Positions 1-13,989 of a DNA stretch of 64,000 nt are shown in pieces. The stretch is from Hyaloperonospora brassicae (taxonomy: Eukaryota; Oomycota; Peronosporomycetes; Peronosporales; Peronosporaceae), in contig CANTFL010000553.1 in assembly GCA_947650285.1 (NCBI GenBank), positions 186,001-250,000 of the forward strand, given 5' to 3'. Both the position numbers and the translations under genes were made by a program. The notes below the pieces were generated by a model, which saw nothing but the letters and a program-made list of their open reading frames with translations, made no database searches and was not told the origin of the DNA. The stretch's first letter is position 1; each line of letters opens with the position of its first letter.

Positions 1-3000
1 TCATGGTCACCAAAGTCGAGGTCGTCGAGCTGAAGTTTGCCAAAGTCAAGGTCGTCAAAGTCAAGGTAACCGAAGTCGAGGTCGTCGAATTAGAGGTCGT
101 CAAAGTCAAGGTCGTCGAACTGGAGTTTGCTAAAGTCAAGGTCGTCGAAGTCAAGGTAACCGAATTTGAGGTCGTCGATTTAGAGGACGTTGAAGTCAAG
201 GTCGTCGAACTGAAGTTTGCCAAAGTCAAGGTCGTCGAAGTCAAGGTAACCGAAGTCGAGGTCGTCGAATAAGAGGTTGTCGAATTTGAGGTCGTCGAAG
301 TCATGGTCACCAAAGTCGAGGTCGTCGAGCTGAAGTTTGGCAAAGTCAAGGTCGTCGAAGTCAAGGTAACCGAAGTCGAGGTCGTCGAATAAGAGGATGT
401 CGAATTTGAGGTCGTCGAAGTCAAGGTAACCGAAGTCGAGGTTGTCGAGCTGAAGTTTGGCAAAGTCAAGGTCGTTGAAGGCAAGGTCAAATCAAGCCGA
501 GGTCGTCAGAATGAAGGTCTTTGAAATAAAGGTCGTCAAAGTCAAGCTCTTCGACTTGGAGGTCGTCAAAGTCGAGGTCGTCGATTTGAAGGTCGTCGAA
601 CCCGAGGACGTCGAATGAACTGTCGTCGAAATTGGAGGTCGTCTAGGTCAAGGTCGTCGAACCCGATCTCGTCGGATTATAGATCTGTAAACTCGAGGTT
701 GTCGAGCTCGAGGTCGTCGAATGAAAAGTTGTCCGATTAAAGGTCGTCGAACTTAAGGTCGTCAAATGAAGGGTCGTCGAATTAGAAGTCGTCGAATTTG
801 AGGTCTTCGAATTTGAGGTCGTCGAAGTCATGGTCACATAAGTCGAGGTCGTCGAACTGAAGCTTGGTAAAGTCAAGGTCGTCGAAGTCAAGGTAACCGA
901 AGCCGATGACGTCGAATTGGAGGTCGTCGAATTTGAGGTCGTCGAAGTCATGGTCACCAAAGTCGAGGTCGTCGAGCTGAAGTTTGGCAAAGTCAAGGTC
1001 GTTGAAGGCAAGGTCGTCAAATCAAGGAGGTCGTCAGAATGAAGGTTTTGAAATTAGAGGTCGTCGAAGTCAAGCTCTTCGACTTGAAGGTCGTCGAAGT
1101 CGAGGTCGTCGATTTGAAGGTCGTCGAACCCGAGGACGTCGAATGAACTGTCGTCGAAATTGGAGGTCGTTTAGGTCAAGGTAGTCGAACCCGATCTCGT
1201 CGGATTAAAGATCTGTAAACTCGAGGTTGTCGAGCTCGAGGTCGTCGAATGAAAAGTTGTCCGATTAAAGGTCGTCGAACTTAAGGTCGTCGAATGAAGG
1301 GTCGTCGAATTAGAAGTCGTCGAATTTGAGGTCGTCGAATTTGAGGTCGTCGAAGTCAGGGTCACATAAGTCGAGGTCGTCGAACTGAAGCTTGGTAAAG
1401 TCAAGGTCGTCGAAGGCAAGGTAACCGAAGCCGATGACGTCGAATTGGAGGTCGTCGAATGGGAGGTCGTCGAAGTCAAGCTCTTCGACTTGAAGGTCGT
1501 CGAAGTCAAGGTCGTCGAATTGTAGGTCGTCGAACACAAGGTCGTCGGTTGAAATGTCTTTAAACTCGAGGTCATCGAAGTCAAGGTCGTCCAACTCGAG
1601 GTCATCGAAGTCAAGGTCGTCGAAGTCCAGGTCGTCGAACTGAAGATTGACAAAGTCAAGATCTTCGAAGTCATGGTCATCAAAGTCGAGGTCGTCGAGC
1701 TGAAGTTTGCCAAAGTCAAGGTCGTCAAAGTCAAGGTAGCCGAAGTCGAGGTCGTCGAATTAGAGGTCGTCAAAGTCAAGGTCGTCGAACTGGAGTTTGC
1801 TAAAGTCAAGGTCGTCGAAGTCAAGGTAACCGAATTTGAGGTCGTCGATTTAGAGGTCGTTGAAGTCAAGGTCGTCGAACTGAAGTTTGTCAAAGTCAAG
1901 GTCGTCGAAGTCAAGGTAACCGAAGTCGAGGTCGTCGAATTAGAGGTCGTCGAATTTGAGGTCGTCGAAGTCATGGTCACCAAAGTCGAGGTCGTCGAGC
2001 TGAAGTTGGAAAGTCAAGGTCGTCGAAGTCAAGGTAACCGAAGTCGAGGTCGTCGAATTAGAGGTCGTCGAATTTGAGGTCGTCGAAGTCAAGGTAAGCG
2101 AAGTCGAGGTTGTCGAGCTGAAGGTTGGCAAAGTCAAGGTCGTTGAAGTCAAGGTCGTCAAATCAGAGGTCGTCAAATTGAAGGTTGTCAAATTGGAGGT
2201 CGTCGAAGTCAAGCTCTTCGACTTGAAGGTCGTCGAAGTCGAGGTCGTCGAGTTGAAGGTCGTCGAACCCGAGGACGTCGAATGAACTGTCGTCGAAATT
2301 GGAGGTCGTTTTAGTCAAGGTAGTTGAACCCGATCTCGTCGGATTAAAGATCTGTAAACTCGAGGTTGTCGAGCTCGAGGTCGTCGAATGAAAAGTTGTC
2401 CGATTAAAGGTCGTCGAACTTAAGGTCGTCGAATGAAAGGTCGTCGAATTAGAAGTCGTCGAATTTGAGGTCGTCGAATTTGATGTCGTCGAAGTCATGG
2501 TCACATAAGTCGAGGTCGTCGAACTGAAGCTTGGTAAAGTCAAGGTCGTCGAAGGCAAGGTAACCGAAGCCGATGACGTCGAATTGGAGGTCGTCGAATG
2601 GGAGGTCGTCGAAGTCATGGTCACCGAAGTCAAGGTCTTCGAGCTGGAGGTTGGCAAAGTCAACAAATGTAAGGGAGGAGGTCGTTGAAGGCAAGGTAAA
2701 TCAAAGCCGAGGTCGTCAAAATGAAGGTTTTGAAATTGAAGGTCGTCAAAGTCAAGCTCTTCGACTTGAAGGTCGTCGAAGTCGAGGTCGTCGAGTTGAA
2801 GGTCGTCGAACCCGAGGACGTCGAATGAACTGTCGTCGAAATTGGAGGTCGTTTTAGGTCAAGGTAGTTGAACCCGATCTCGTCGGATTAAAGATCTGTA
2901 AACTCGAGGTTGTCGAGCTCGAGGTCGTCGAATGAAAAGTTGTCCGATTAAAGGTCGTCGAACTTAAGGTCGTCGAATGAAAGGTCGTCGAATTAGAAGT

Positions 3001-6000
3001 CGTCGAATTTGAGGTCGTCGAATTTGAGGTCGTCGAAGTCATGGTCACATAAGTCGAGGTCGTCGAACTGAAGCTTGGTAAAGTCAAGGTCGTCGAAGGC
3101 AAGGTAACCGAAGCCGATGACGTCGAATTGGAGGTCGTCGAATGGGAGGTCGTCGAAGTCAAGCTCTTCGACTTGAAGGTCGTCGAAGCCAAGGACGTCG
3201 AACTGGCGGTTGTCGAAGCCAAGGAGGCGAACTGGCGGTTGTCAAAGCCGAGGTCGTCGAATTGGAGGTCGTTCAAGTCAAGGTCGTCAAATCAGAGGTC
3301 GTCAAATTGAAGGTTGTCAAATTGGAGGTCGTCGAAGTCAAGCTCTTCGACTTGAAGGTCGTCGAAGTCAAGGTCGTCGAATTGTAGGTCGTCGAACCCA
3401 AGGACGTCGTTGAACTGTCAAACTCGGGTCGTCGAAGTCAAGGTCGTCCAACCGATCTGATCAATCGTCGAATCCACGTCGTCGAACTGAAGTTGAAGTC
3501 TCGAATTGGTCCCAAAGTCGAGGTCGTCGAGCTGAGTTTGCCAAGTCGGTGTCAATCGTGAAGTCGAGGTCGTCGAATTAGAGTCGTCAAAGTCAAGGTC
3601 GTCGAACTGGGTTGCGGTGTGAATCGGTCGTGAGTCGTCATTGAGGTGAATCAGTCGTCGAACTGAAGTGCCAAATCAAGGTCGTCGAATCAAGTCGAAG
3701 TCGAGGTCGTCGAATAAGAGGTTGTCGAATTTGAGGTCGTCGAATCATGGTCACCAAAGTCGAGGTCGTCGAGCTGAAGTTTGGCAAAGTCAAGGTCGTC
3801 GAAGTCAAGGTAACCGAAGTCGAGGTCGTCGAATTAGAGGTCGTCGAAGTCAAGGTCGTCGAACTGAAGTTTGCAAAGTCAAGGTCGTCGAAGTCAAGGT
3901 AATCGAATTGAGGTCGTCGAATTTGAGGTCGTCGAATTTGAGGTCGTCGAAGTCATGGTCACATAAGTCGAGGTCGTCGAACTGAAGCTTGGTAAAGTCA
4001 AGGTCGTCGAAGGCAAGGTAACCGAAGCCGATGACGTCGAATTGGAGGTCGTCGAATTGGAGGTCGTCAAAGTCAAGCTCTTCGACTTGAAGGTCGTCGA
4101 AGTCAAGGTCTTCGAACTGGCGGTTGGCAAAGCCAAGGACGTCGAACTGGCGGTTGTCGAAGCCAAGAAGGCGAACTGGCGGTTGTCAAAGCCGAGGTCG
4201 TCGAATTGGAGGTCGTTCAAGTCAAGGTCGTCAAATCAGAGGTCGTCAAATTGAAGGTTGTCAAATTGGAGGTCGTCGAAGTCAAGCTCTTCGACTTGAA
4301 GGTCGTCGAAGTCGAGGTCGTCGAGTTGAAGGTCGTCGAACCCGAGGACGTCGAATGAACTGTCGTCGAAATTGGAGGTCGTTTTAGTCAAGGTAGTTGA
4401 ACCCGATCTCGTCGGATTAAAGATCTGTAAACTCGAGGTTGTCGAGCTCGAGGTCGTCGAATGAAAAGTTGTCCGATTAAAGGTCGTCGAACTTAAGGTC
4501 GTCGAATGAAAGGTCGTCGAATTAGAAGTCGTCGAATTTGAGGTCGTCGAATTTGATGTCGTCGAAGTCATGGTCACATAAGTCGAGGTCGTCGAACTGA
4601 AGCTTGGTAAAGTCAAGGTCGTCGAAGGCAAGGTAACCGAAGCCGATGACGTCGAATTGGAGGTCGTCGAATGGGAGGTCGTCAAAGTCAAGCTCTTCGA
4701 CTTGAAGGTCGTCGAAGTCAATCTTCACGCGGTGGCAAGCCAAGGACGTCGAACTGGCGGTTGTCGAAGCCAAGGAGGCGAACTGGCGGTTGTCAAAGCC
4801 GAGGTCGTCGAATTGGAGGTCGTTCAAGTCAAGGTCGTCAAATCAGAGGTCGTCAAATTGAAGGTTGTCAAATTGGAGGTCGTCGAAGTCAAGCTCTTCG
4901 ACTTGAAGGTCGTCGAAGTCAAGGTCGTCGAATTGTAGGTCGTCGAACCCAAGGTCGTCGGTTGAAATGTCTTTAAACTCGAGGTCATCGAAGTCAAGGT
5001 CGTCCAACTCGAGGTCTTTGAAGTCAAGGTCGTCGAACTCCACGTCGTCGAACTGAAGATTGACAAAGTCAAGATCTTCGAAGTATGGTCACCAAAGTCG
5101 AGGTCGTCGAGCTGAAGTTTGCAAAGTCAAGGTCGTCAAAGTCAAGGTAACCGAAGTCGAGGTCGTCGAATTAGAGGTCGTCAAAGTCAAGGTCGTCGAA
5201 CTGGAGTTTGCTAAAGTCAAGGTCGTCGAAGTCAAGGTAACGAATTTGAGGTCGTCAATTTAGAGGAGTTGAAGTCAAGGTCGTCGAACTGAAGTTTGCA
5301 AAGTCAAGGTCGTCGAAGTCAAGGTAACCGAAGTCGAGGTCGTCGAATAAGAGGTCGTCGAATTTGAGGTCGTCGAAGTCATGGTCACAAAGTCGAGGTC
5401 GTCGAGCTGAAGTTTGGCAAAGTCAAGGTCGTCGAAGTCAAGGTAACCGAATTTGAGGTCGTCAATTTAGAGGTCGTTGAAGTCAAGGTCGTCGAACTGA
5501 AGTTTGCCAAAGTCAAGGTCGTCGAAGTCAAGGTAACCGAAGTCGAGGTCGTCGAATAAGAGGTTGTCGAATTTGAGGTCGTCGAAGTCATGGTCACCAA
5601 AGTCGAGGTCGTCGAGCTGAAGTTTGGCAAAGTCAAGGTCGTTGAAGTCAAGGTAAATCAAGAGGTCGTCAGAATGAAGGTCTTTGAAATAGAGGTCGTC
5701 AAAGTCAAGCTCTTCGACTTGGAGGTCGTCGAAGTCGAGGTCGTCGATTTGAAGGTCGTCGAACCCGAGGACGTCGAATGAACTGTCGTCGAAATTGGAG
5801 GTCGTCTAGGTCAAGGTAGTTGAACCCGATCTCGTCGGATTAAAGATCTGTAAACTCGAGGTTGTCGAGCTCGAGGTCGTCGAATGAAAAGTTGTCCGAT
5901 TAAAGGTCGTCGAACTTAAGGTCGTCGAATGAAGGGTCGTCGAATTAGAAGTCGTCGAATTTGAGGTCTTCGAATTTGAGGTCGTCGAAGTCATGGTCAC

Positions 6001-9000
6001 ATAAGTCGAGGTCGTCGAACTGAAGCTTGGTAAAGTCAAGGTAACCGAAGTCGATGTCGTCGAATTGGAGGTCGTCGAATTTGAGGTCGTCGAAGTCATG
6101 GTCACCAAAGTCGAGGTCGTCGAGCTGAAGTTTGGCAAAGTCAAGGTCGTTCAAGGCAAGGTCCAAATCAAGCCGAGGTCGTCAGAATGAAGGTCTTTGA
6201 AATAGAGGTCGTCAAAGTCAAGCTCTTCGACTTGGAGGTCGTCGAAGTCGAGGTCGTCGATTTGAAGGTCGTCGAACCCGAGGACGTCGAATGAACTGTC
6301 GTCGAAATTGGAGGTCGTTTAGGTCAAGGTAGTCGAACCCGATCTCGTCGGATTAAAGATCTGTAAACTCGAGGTTGTCGAGCTCGAGGTCGTCGAATGA
6401 AAAGTTGTCCGATTAAAGGTCGTCGAACTTAAGGTCGTCGAATGAAAGGTCGTCGAATTAGAAGTCGTCGAATTTGAGGTCGTCGAATTTGAGGTCGTCG
6501 AAGTCATGGTCACATAAGTCGAGGTCGTCGAACTGAAGCTTGGTAAAGTCAAGGTCGTCGAAGGCAAGGTAACCGAAGCCGATGACGTCGAATTGGAGGT
6601 CGTCGAATGGGAGGTCGTCGAAGTCAAGCTCTTCGACTTGAAGGTCGTCGAAGTCAAGGTCTTCGAACTGGCGGTTGGCAAAGCCAAGGACGTCGAACTG
6701 GCGGTTGTCGAAGCCGAGGATCGTCAAATTGGAGGTCGTTCAAGTCAAGGTCGTCAAATCAGAGGTCGTCAAATTGAAGGTTGTCAAATTGGAGGTCGTC
6801 GAAGTCAAGCTCTTCGACTTGAAGGTCGTCGAAGTCAAGGTCGTCGAATTGTAGGTCGTCGAACCCAAGGTCGTCGGTTGAAATATCTTTAAACTCGAGG
6901 TCATCGAAGTCAAGGTCGTCCAACTCGAGGTCTTTGAAGTCAAGGTCGTCGAAGTCCACGTCGTCGAACTGAAGATTGACAAAGTCAAGATCTTCGAAGT
7001 CATGGTCACCAAAGTCGAGGTCGTCGAGCTGAAGTTTGCCAAAGTCAAGGTCGTCAAAGTCAAGGTAACCGAAGTCGAGGTCGTCGAATTAGAGGTCGTC
7101 AAAGTCAAGGTCGTCGAACTGGAGTTTGCTAAAGTCAAGGTCGTCGAAGTCAAGGTAACCGAATTTGAGGTCGTCGAATTTGGAGGTCGTCGAAGTCAAG
7201 GTCGTCGAACTGAAGTTTGCCAAAGTCAAGGTCGTCGAAGTCAAGGTAACCGAAGTCGAGGTCGTCGAATAAGAGGTTGTCGAATTTGAGGTCGTCGAAG
7301 TCATGGTCACCAAAGTCGAGGTCGTCGAGCTGAAGTTTGGCAAAGTCAAGGTCGTTGAAGGCAAGGTAAATCAAGCCGAGGTCGTCAGAATGAAGGTCTT
7401 TGAAATAAAGGTCGTCAAAGTCAAGCTCTTCGACTTGGAGGTCGTCAAAGTCGAGGTCGTCGATTTGAAAGTCGTCGAACCCGAGGACGTCGAATGAACT
7501 GTCGTCGAAATTGGAGGTCGTCGAGGTCAAGGTCGTCGAACCCGATGTCGTCGGATTAAAGATCTGTAAACTCGAGGTTGTCGAGCTCGAGGTCGTCGAA
7601 TGAAAAGTTGTCCGATTAAAGGCCGTCGAACTTAAGGTCGTCAAATTCAAGGTCGTCGAATTAGAAGTCGTCGAATTTGAGGTCGTCGAATTTGAGGTCG
7701 TCGAAGTCAGGGTCACATAAGTCGAGGTCGTCGAACTGAAGCTTGGTAAAGTCAAGGTCGTCGAAGGCAAGGTAACCGAAGCCGATGACGTCGAATTGGA
7801 GGTCGTCGAATGGGAGGTCGTCGAAGTCAAGCTCTTCGACTTGAAGGTCGTCGAAGTCAAGGTCGTCGAATTGTAGGTCGTCGAACACAATGTCGTCGTT
7901 GAAATGTCTTTAAACTCGAGGTCATCGAAGTTAAGGTCGTCCAACACGAGGTCATCGAAGTCAAGGTCGTCGAAGTCCAGGTCGTCGAACTGAAGATTGA
8001 CAAAGTCAAGATCTTCGAAGTCATGGTCACCAAAGTCGAGGTCGTCGAGCTGAAGTTTGCCAAAGTCAAGGTCGTCAAAGTCAAGGTAACCGAAGTCGAG
8101 GTCGTCGAATTAGAGGTCGTCAAAGTCAAGGTCGTCGAACTGAAGTTTGCTAAAGTCAAGGTCGTCGAAGTCAAGGTAACCGAATTTGAGGTCGTCAATT
8201 TAGAGGACGTTGAAGTCAAGGTCGTCGAACTGAAGTTTGCCAAAGTCAAGGTCGTCGAAGTCAAGGTAACCGAAGTCGAGGTCGTCGAATAAGAGGTTGT
8301 CGAATTTGAGGTCGTCGAAGTCATGGTCACCAAAGTCGAGGTCGTCGAGCTGAAGTTTGGCAAAGTCAAGGTCGTTGAAGGCAAGGTAAATCAAGCCGAG
8401 GTCGTCAGAATGAAGGTCTTTGAAATAAAGGTCGTCAAAGTCAAGCTCTTCGACTTGGAGGTCGTCAAAGTCGAGGTCGTCGATTTGAAGGTCGTCGAAC
8501 CCGAGGACGTCGAATGAACTGTCGTCGAAATTGGAGGTCATCGAGGTCAAGGTCGTCGAACCCGATGTCGTCGGATTAAAGATCTGTAAACTCGAGGTTG
8601 TCGAGTTCGAGGTCGTCGAATGATAAGTTGTCCGATTAAAGGTCGTCGAACTTAAGGTCGTCGAATTAGAAGTCGTCGAATTTGAGGTCTTCGAATTTGA
8701 GGTCGTCGAAGCAGGGTCACATAAGTCGAGGTCGTCGAACTGAAGCTTGGTAAAGTCAAGGTCGTTGAAGGCAAGGTAAATCAAGCCGAGGTCGTCAGAA
8801 TGAAGGTCTTTGAAATAAAGGTCGTCAAAGTCAAGCTCTTCGACTTGGAGGTCGTCAAAGTCGAGGTCGTCGATTTGAAGGTCGTCGAACCCGAGGACGT
8901 CGAATGAACTGTCGTCGAAATTGGAGGTCGTCGAGGTCAAGGTCGTCGAACCCGATGTCGTCGGATTAAAGATCTGTAAACTCGAGGTTGTCGAGTTCGA

Positions 9001-10319
9001 GGTCGTCGAATGAAAAGTTGTCCGATTAAAGGCCGTCGAACTTAAGGTCGTCGAATTCAAGGTCGTCGAATTAGAAGTCGTCGAATTTGAGGTCTTCGAA
9101 TTTGAGGTCGTCGAAGTCATGGTCACATAAGTCGAGGTCGTCGAACTGAAGCTTGGTAAAGTCAAGGTCGTCGAAGGCAAGGTAACCGAAGCCGACGACG
9201 TCGAATTGGAGGTCGTCGAATGGGAGGTCGTCGAAGTCAAGGTCTTCGACTTGAAGGTCGTCGAAGTCAAGGACGTCGAACTGGCGGTTGGCGAAGCCAA
9301 GGTCGTCGGTTGAAATATCTTTAAACTCGAGGTCATCGAAGTCAAGGTCGTCCAACTCGAGGTCATCGAAGTCAAGGTCGTCGAAGTCCACGTCGTCGAA
9401 CTGAAGATTGACAAAGTCAAGATCTTCGAAGTCATGGTCACCAAAGTCGAGGTCGTCGAGCTGAAGTTTGCCAAAGTCAAGGTCGTCAAAGTCAAGGTAA
9501 CCGAAGTCGAGGTCGTCGAATTAGAGGTCGTCAAAGTCAAGGTCGTCGAACTGGAGTTTGCTAAAGTCAAGGTCGTCGAAGTCAAGGTAACCGAAGTCGA
9601 GGTCGTCGAATAAGAGGTTGTCGAATTTGAGGTCGTCGAAGTCATGGTCTCCAAAGTCGAGGTCGTCGAGCTGAAGTTTGGCAAAGTCAAGGTCGTTGAA
9701 GGCAAGGTAAATCAAGCCGAGGTCGTCAGAATGAAGGTCTTTGAAATAAAGGTCGTCAAAGTCAAGCTCTTCGACTTGGAGGTCGTCAAAGTCGAGGTCG
9801 TCGATTTGAAGGTCGTCGAACCCGAGGACGTCGAATGAACTGTCGTCGAAATCGGAGGTGGTTTAAGTTAAGGTAGTCGAACCCGATCTCGTCGGATTAA
9901 AGATCTGTAAACTCGAGGTTGTCGAGTTCGAGGTCGTCGAATGAAAAGCTGTCCGATTAAAGGCCGTCGAACTTAAGGTCGTCGAATTCAAGGTCGTCGA
10001 ATTAGAAGTCGTCGAATTTGAGGTCGTCGAATTTGAGGTCGTCGAATTTGAGGTCGTCGAAAGCAGGGTCACATAAGTCAAGGTCGTCGAACTGAAGCTT
10101 GGTAAAGTCAAGGTCGTTGAAGGCAAGGTAAATCAAGCCGAGGTCGTCAGAATGAAGGTCTTTGAAATAAAGGTCGTCAAAGTCAAGCTCTTCGACTTGG
10201 AGGTCGTCAAAGTCGAGGTCGTCGATTTGAAGGTCGTCGAACCCGAGGACGTCGAATGAACTGTCGTCGAAATCGGAGGTTGTTTAAGTTAAGGTAGTCG
10301 AACCCGATCTCGTCGGATA

Positions 10320-13165
10320 CTAGATCTGTAAACTCGAGGTTGTAGAGTTCGAGGTCGTCGAATGATAAGTTGTCCGATTAAAGGCCGTCGAACTTAAGGT
10401 CGTCAAATGAAGGGTCGTCGAATTAGAAGTCGTCGAATTTGAGGTCTTCGAATTTGAGGTCGTCGAAGTCATGGTCACATAAGTCGAGGTCGTCGAACTG
10501 AAGCTTGGTAAAGTCAAGGTCGTCGAAGGCAAGGTAACCGAAGCCGACGACGTCGAATTGGAGGTCGTCGAATGGGAGGTCGTCGAAGTCAAGCTCTTCG
10601 ACTTGAAGGTCGTCGAAGTCAAGGTCGTCGAATTGTAGGTCGTCGAACACAAGGTCGTCGGTTGAAATATCTTTAAACTCGAGGTCATCGAAGTCAAGGT
10701 CGTCCAACACGAGGTCATCGAAGTCAAGGTCGTCGAGGTCCACGTCGTCGAACTGAAGATTGACAAAGTCAAGATCTTCGAAGTCATGGTCACCAAAGTC
10801 GAGGTCGTCGAGCTGAAGTTTGCCAAAGTCAAGGTCGTCAAAGTCAAGGTCACCAAAGTCGAGGTCGTCGAATTAGAGGTCGTCAAAGTCAAGATCTTCG
10901 ACTTGGAGGTTGTCCAAATCAAGGTCTTCGAAACGGCGGTTGGCGAAGCCAAGCTTGTCAAATTATAGGCCGTCGAAGTCAAGGTCTTCGAATTGAAGTT
11001 CGTTGGAAACAAGGTCTTCGAACTGGCGGTTGTCGAAGCCGAGAACGTCGAAATGAAGGTCGTCCAACTGGATGTCGTCGAATCCTAGGTCGCCGAATTA
11101 GGGTTTGTCGAAGTCGAAGTCTTCGAAGGCAAGGTCGTCAAATCAGAGGTCGTCAAATTGAAGGTTGTCAAATTGGAGGTCGTCGAAGTCAAGCTCTTCG
11201 ACTTGAAGGTCGTCGAAGTCAAGGTCGTCGAATTGTAGGTCGTCGAACACAAGGTCGTCGGTTGAAATATCTTTAAACTCGAGGTCATCGAAGTCAAGGT
11301 CGTCCAACTCGAGGTCTTTGAAGTCAAGGTCGTCGAAGTCCACGTCGTCGAACTGAAGATTGACAAAGTCAAGATCTTCGAAGTCATCGTCACCAAAGTC
11401 GAGGTCGTCGAGCTGAAGTTTGCCAAAGTCAAGGTCGTCAAAGTCAAGGTAACCGAAGTCGAGGTCGTCGAATTAGAGGTCGTCAAAGTCAAGGTCGTCG
11501 AACTGGAGTTTGCTAAAGTCAAGGTCGTCGAAGTCAAGGTAACCGAATTTGAGGTCGTCGAAGTCATGGTCACCAAAGTCGAGGTCGTCGAACTGAAGTT
11601 TGGCAAAGTCAAGGTCGTCGAAGTCAAGGTAACCGAAGTCGAGGTCGTCGAATAAGAGGTTGTCGAATTTGAGGTCGTCGAAGTCATGGTCACCAAAGTC
11701 GAGGTCGTCGAGCTGAAGTTTGGCAAAGTCAAGGTCGTTGAAGGCAAGGTAAATCAAGCCGAGGTCGTCAGAATGAAGGTCTTTGAAATAAAGGTCGTCA
11801 AAGTCAAGCTCTTCGACTTGGAGGTCGTCAAAGTCGAGGTCGTCGATTTGAAAGTCGTCGAACCCGAGGACGTCGAATGAACTGTCGTCGAAATCGGAGG
11901 TCGTCGAGGTCAAGGTCGTCGAACCCGATGTCGTCGGATTAAAGATCTGTAAACTCGAGGTTGTCGAGTTCGAGGTCGTCGAATGATAAGCTGTCCGATT
12001 AAAGGCCGTCGAACTTAAGGTTGTCAAATGAAGGGTCGTCGAATTAGAAGTCGTCGAATTTGAGGTCTTCGAATTTGAGGTCGTCGAAGTCATGGTCACA
12101 TAAGTCGAGGTCGTCGAACTGAAGCTTGGTAAAGTCAAGGTCGTCGAAGGCAAGGTAACCGAAGCCGATGACGTCGAATTGGAGGTCGTCGAATGGGAGG
12201 TCGTCGAAGTCAAGCTCTTCGACTTGAAGGTCGTCGAAGTCAAGGTCGTCGAATTGTAGGTCGTCGAACACAAGGTCGTCGGTTGAAATGTCTTTAAACT
12301 CGAGGTCATCGAAGTCAAGGTCGTCCAACACGAGGTCATCGAATTCAAGGTCGTCGAAGTCCACGTCGTCGAACTGAAGATTGACAAAGTCAAGATCTTC
12401 GAAGTCATGGTCACCAAAGTCGAGGTCGTCGAGCTGAAGTTTGCCAAAGTCAAGGTCGTCAAAGTCAAGGTCACCAAAGTCGAGGTCGTCGAATTAGAGG
12501 TCGTCAAAGTCAAGATCTTCGACTTGGAGGTTGTCCAAATCAAGGTCTTCGAAACGGCGGTTGGCGAAGCCAAGCTTGTCAAATTATAGGCCGTCGAAGT
12601 CAAGGTCTTCGAATTGAAGTTCGTTGGAAACAAGGTCTTCGAACTGGCGGTTGTCGAAGCCGAGAACGTCGAAATGAAGGTCGTCCAACTGGATGTCGTC
12701 GAATCCTAGGTCGTCGAATTAGGGTTTGTCGAAGTCGAAGTCTTCGAAGGCAAGGTCGTCAAATCAGAGGTCGTCAAATTGAAGGTTGTCAAATTGGAGG
12801 TCGTCGAAGTCAAGCTCTTCGACTTGAAGGTCGTCGAAGTCAAGGTCGTCGAATTGTAGGTCGTCGAACACAAGGTCGTCGGTTGAAATATCTTTAAACT
12901 CGAGGTCATCGAAGTCAAGGTCGTCCAACTCGAGGTCTTTGAAGTCAAGGTCGTCGAAGTCCACGTCGTCGAACTGAAGATTGACAAAGTCAAGATCTTC
13001 GAAGTCATGGTCACCAAAGTCGAGGTCGTCGAGCTGAAGTTTGCCAAAGTCAAGGTCGTCAAAGTCAAGGTAACCGAAGTCGAGGTCGTCGAATTAGAGG
13101 TCGTCAAAGTCAAGGTCGTCGAACTGAAGTTTGCTAAAGTCAAGGTCGTCGAAGTCAAGGTAACC
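10320..13165. repeat. 1621-bp higher-order tandem repeat within the minisatellite
   Basis: Block 10320-11940 recurs 1621 bp downstream, giving about 1.7 copies. Matching landmarks include 10423 to 12044, 10786 to 12407 and 11143 to 12764, all offset by exactly 1621 bp (108 units of 15 bp plus 1). The copies differ by a few substitutions. This implies block duplication by unequal exchange on top of the 15-bp repeat. Confidence 0.8.
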
Positions 13166-13989
13166 GAAGTCGAGGTCGTCGATTTAGAGGACGTTGAAGT
13201 CAAGGTCGTCGAACTGAAGTTTGCCAAAGTCAAGGTCGTCAAAGTCAAGGTAACCGAAGTCGAGGTCGTCGAATTAGAGGTCGTCAAAGTCAAGATCTTT
13301 GACTTGGAGGCTGTCCAAATCAAGGTCTTCGAAACGGCGGTTGGCGAAGCCAAGCTTGTCAAATTATAGGCCGTCGAAGTCAAGGTCTTCGAATTGAAGT
13401 TCGTTGGAAACAAGATCTTCGAACTGGCGGTTGTCGAAGCCGAGAACGTCGAAATGAAGGTCGTCCAACTGGATGTCGTCGAATCCTAGGTCGTCGAATT
13501 AGGGTTTGTCGAAGTCGAAGTCTTCGAAGGCAAGGTCGTCAAATCAGAGGTCGTCAAATTGAAGGTTGTCAAATTGGAGGTCGTCGAAGTCAAGCTCTTC
13601 GACTTGAAGGTCGTCGAAGTCAAGGTCGTCGAATTGTAGGTCGTCGAACACAAGGTCGTCGGTTGAAATATCTTTAAACTCGAGGTCATCGAAGTCAAGG
13701 TCGTCCAACACGAGGTCATCGAAGTCAAGGTCGTCGAAGTCCACGTCGTCGAACTGAAGATTGACAAAGTCAAGATCTTCGAAGTCATCGTCACCAAAGT
13801 CGAGGTCGTCGAGCTGAAGTTTGCCAAAGTCAAGGTCGTCAAAGTCAAGGTAACCGAAGTCGAGGTCGTCGAATTAGAGGTCGTCAAAGTCAAGGTCGTC
13901 GAACTGGAGTTTGCTAAAGTCAAGGTCATCAAAGTCAGGGTAACCGAAGTCGAGGTCGTCGAAGTCATGGTCACCAAAGTCGAGGTCGT

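Noticed and set aside
8200..9705. A 501-codon minus-strand ORF, and many others of 60-430 codons, in the first 25 kb
   Set aside because: All are products of a 15-bp unit lacking stops in several frames. They switch between S/T-rich and F-D-D-L wording within one ORF where units slip, which a real gene would not do.
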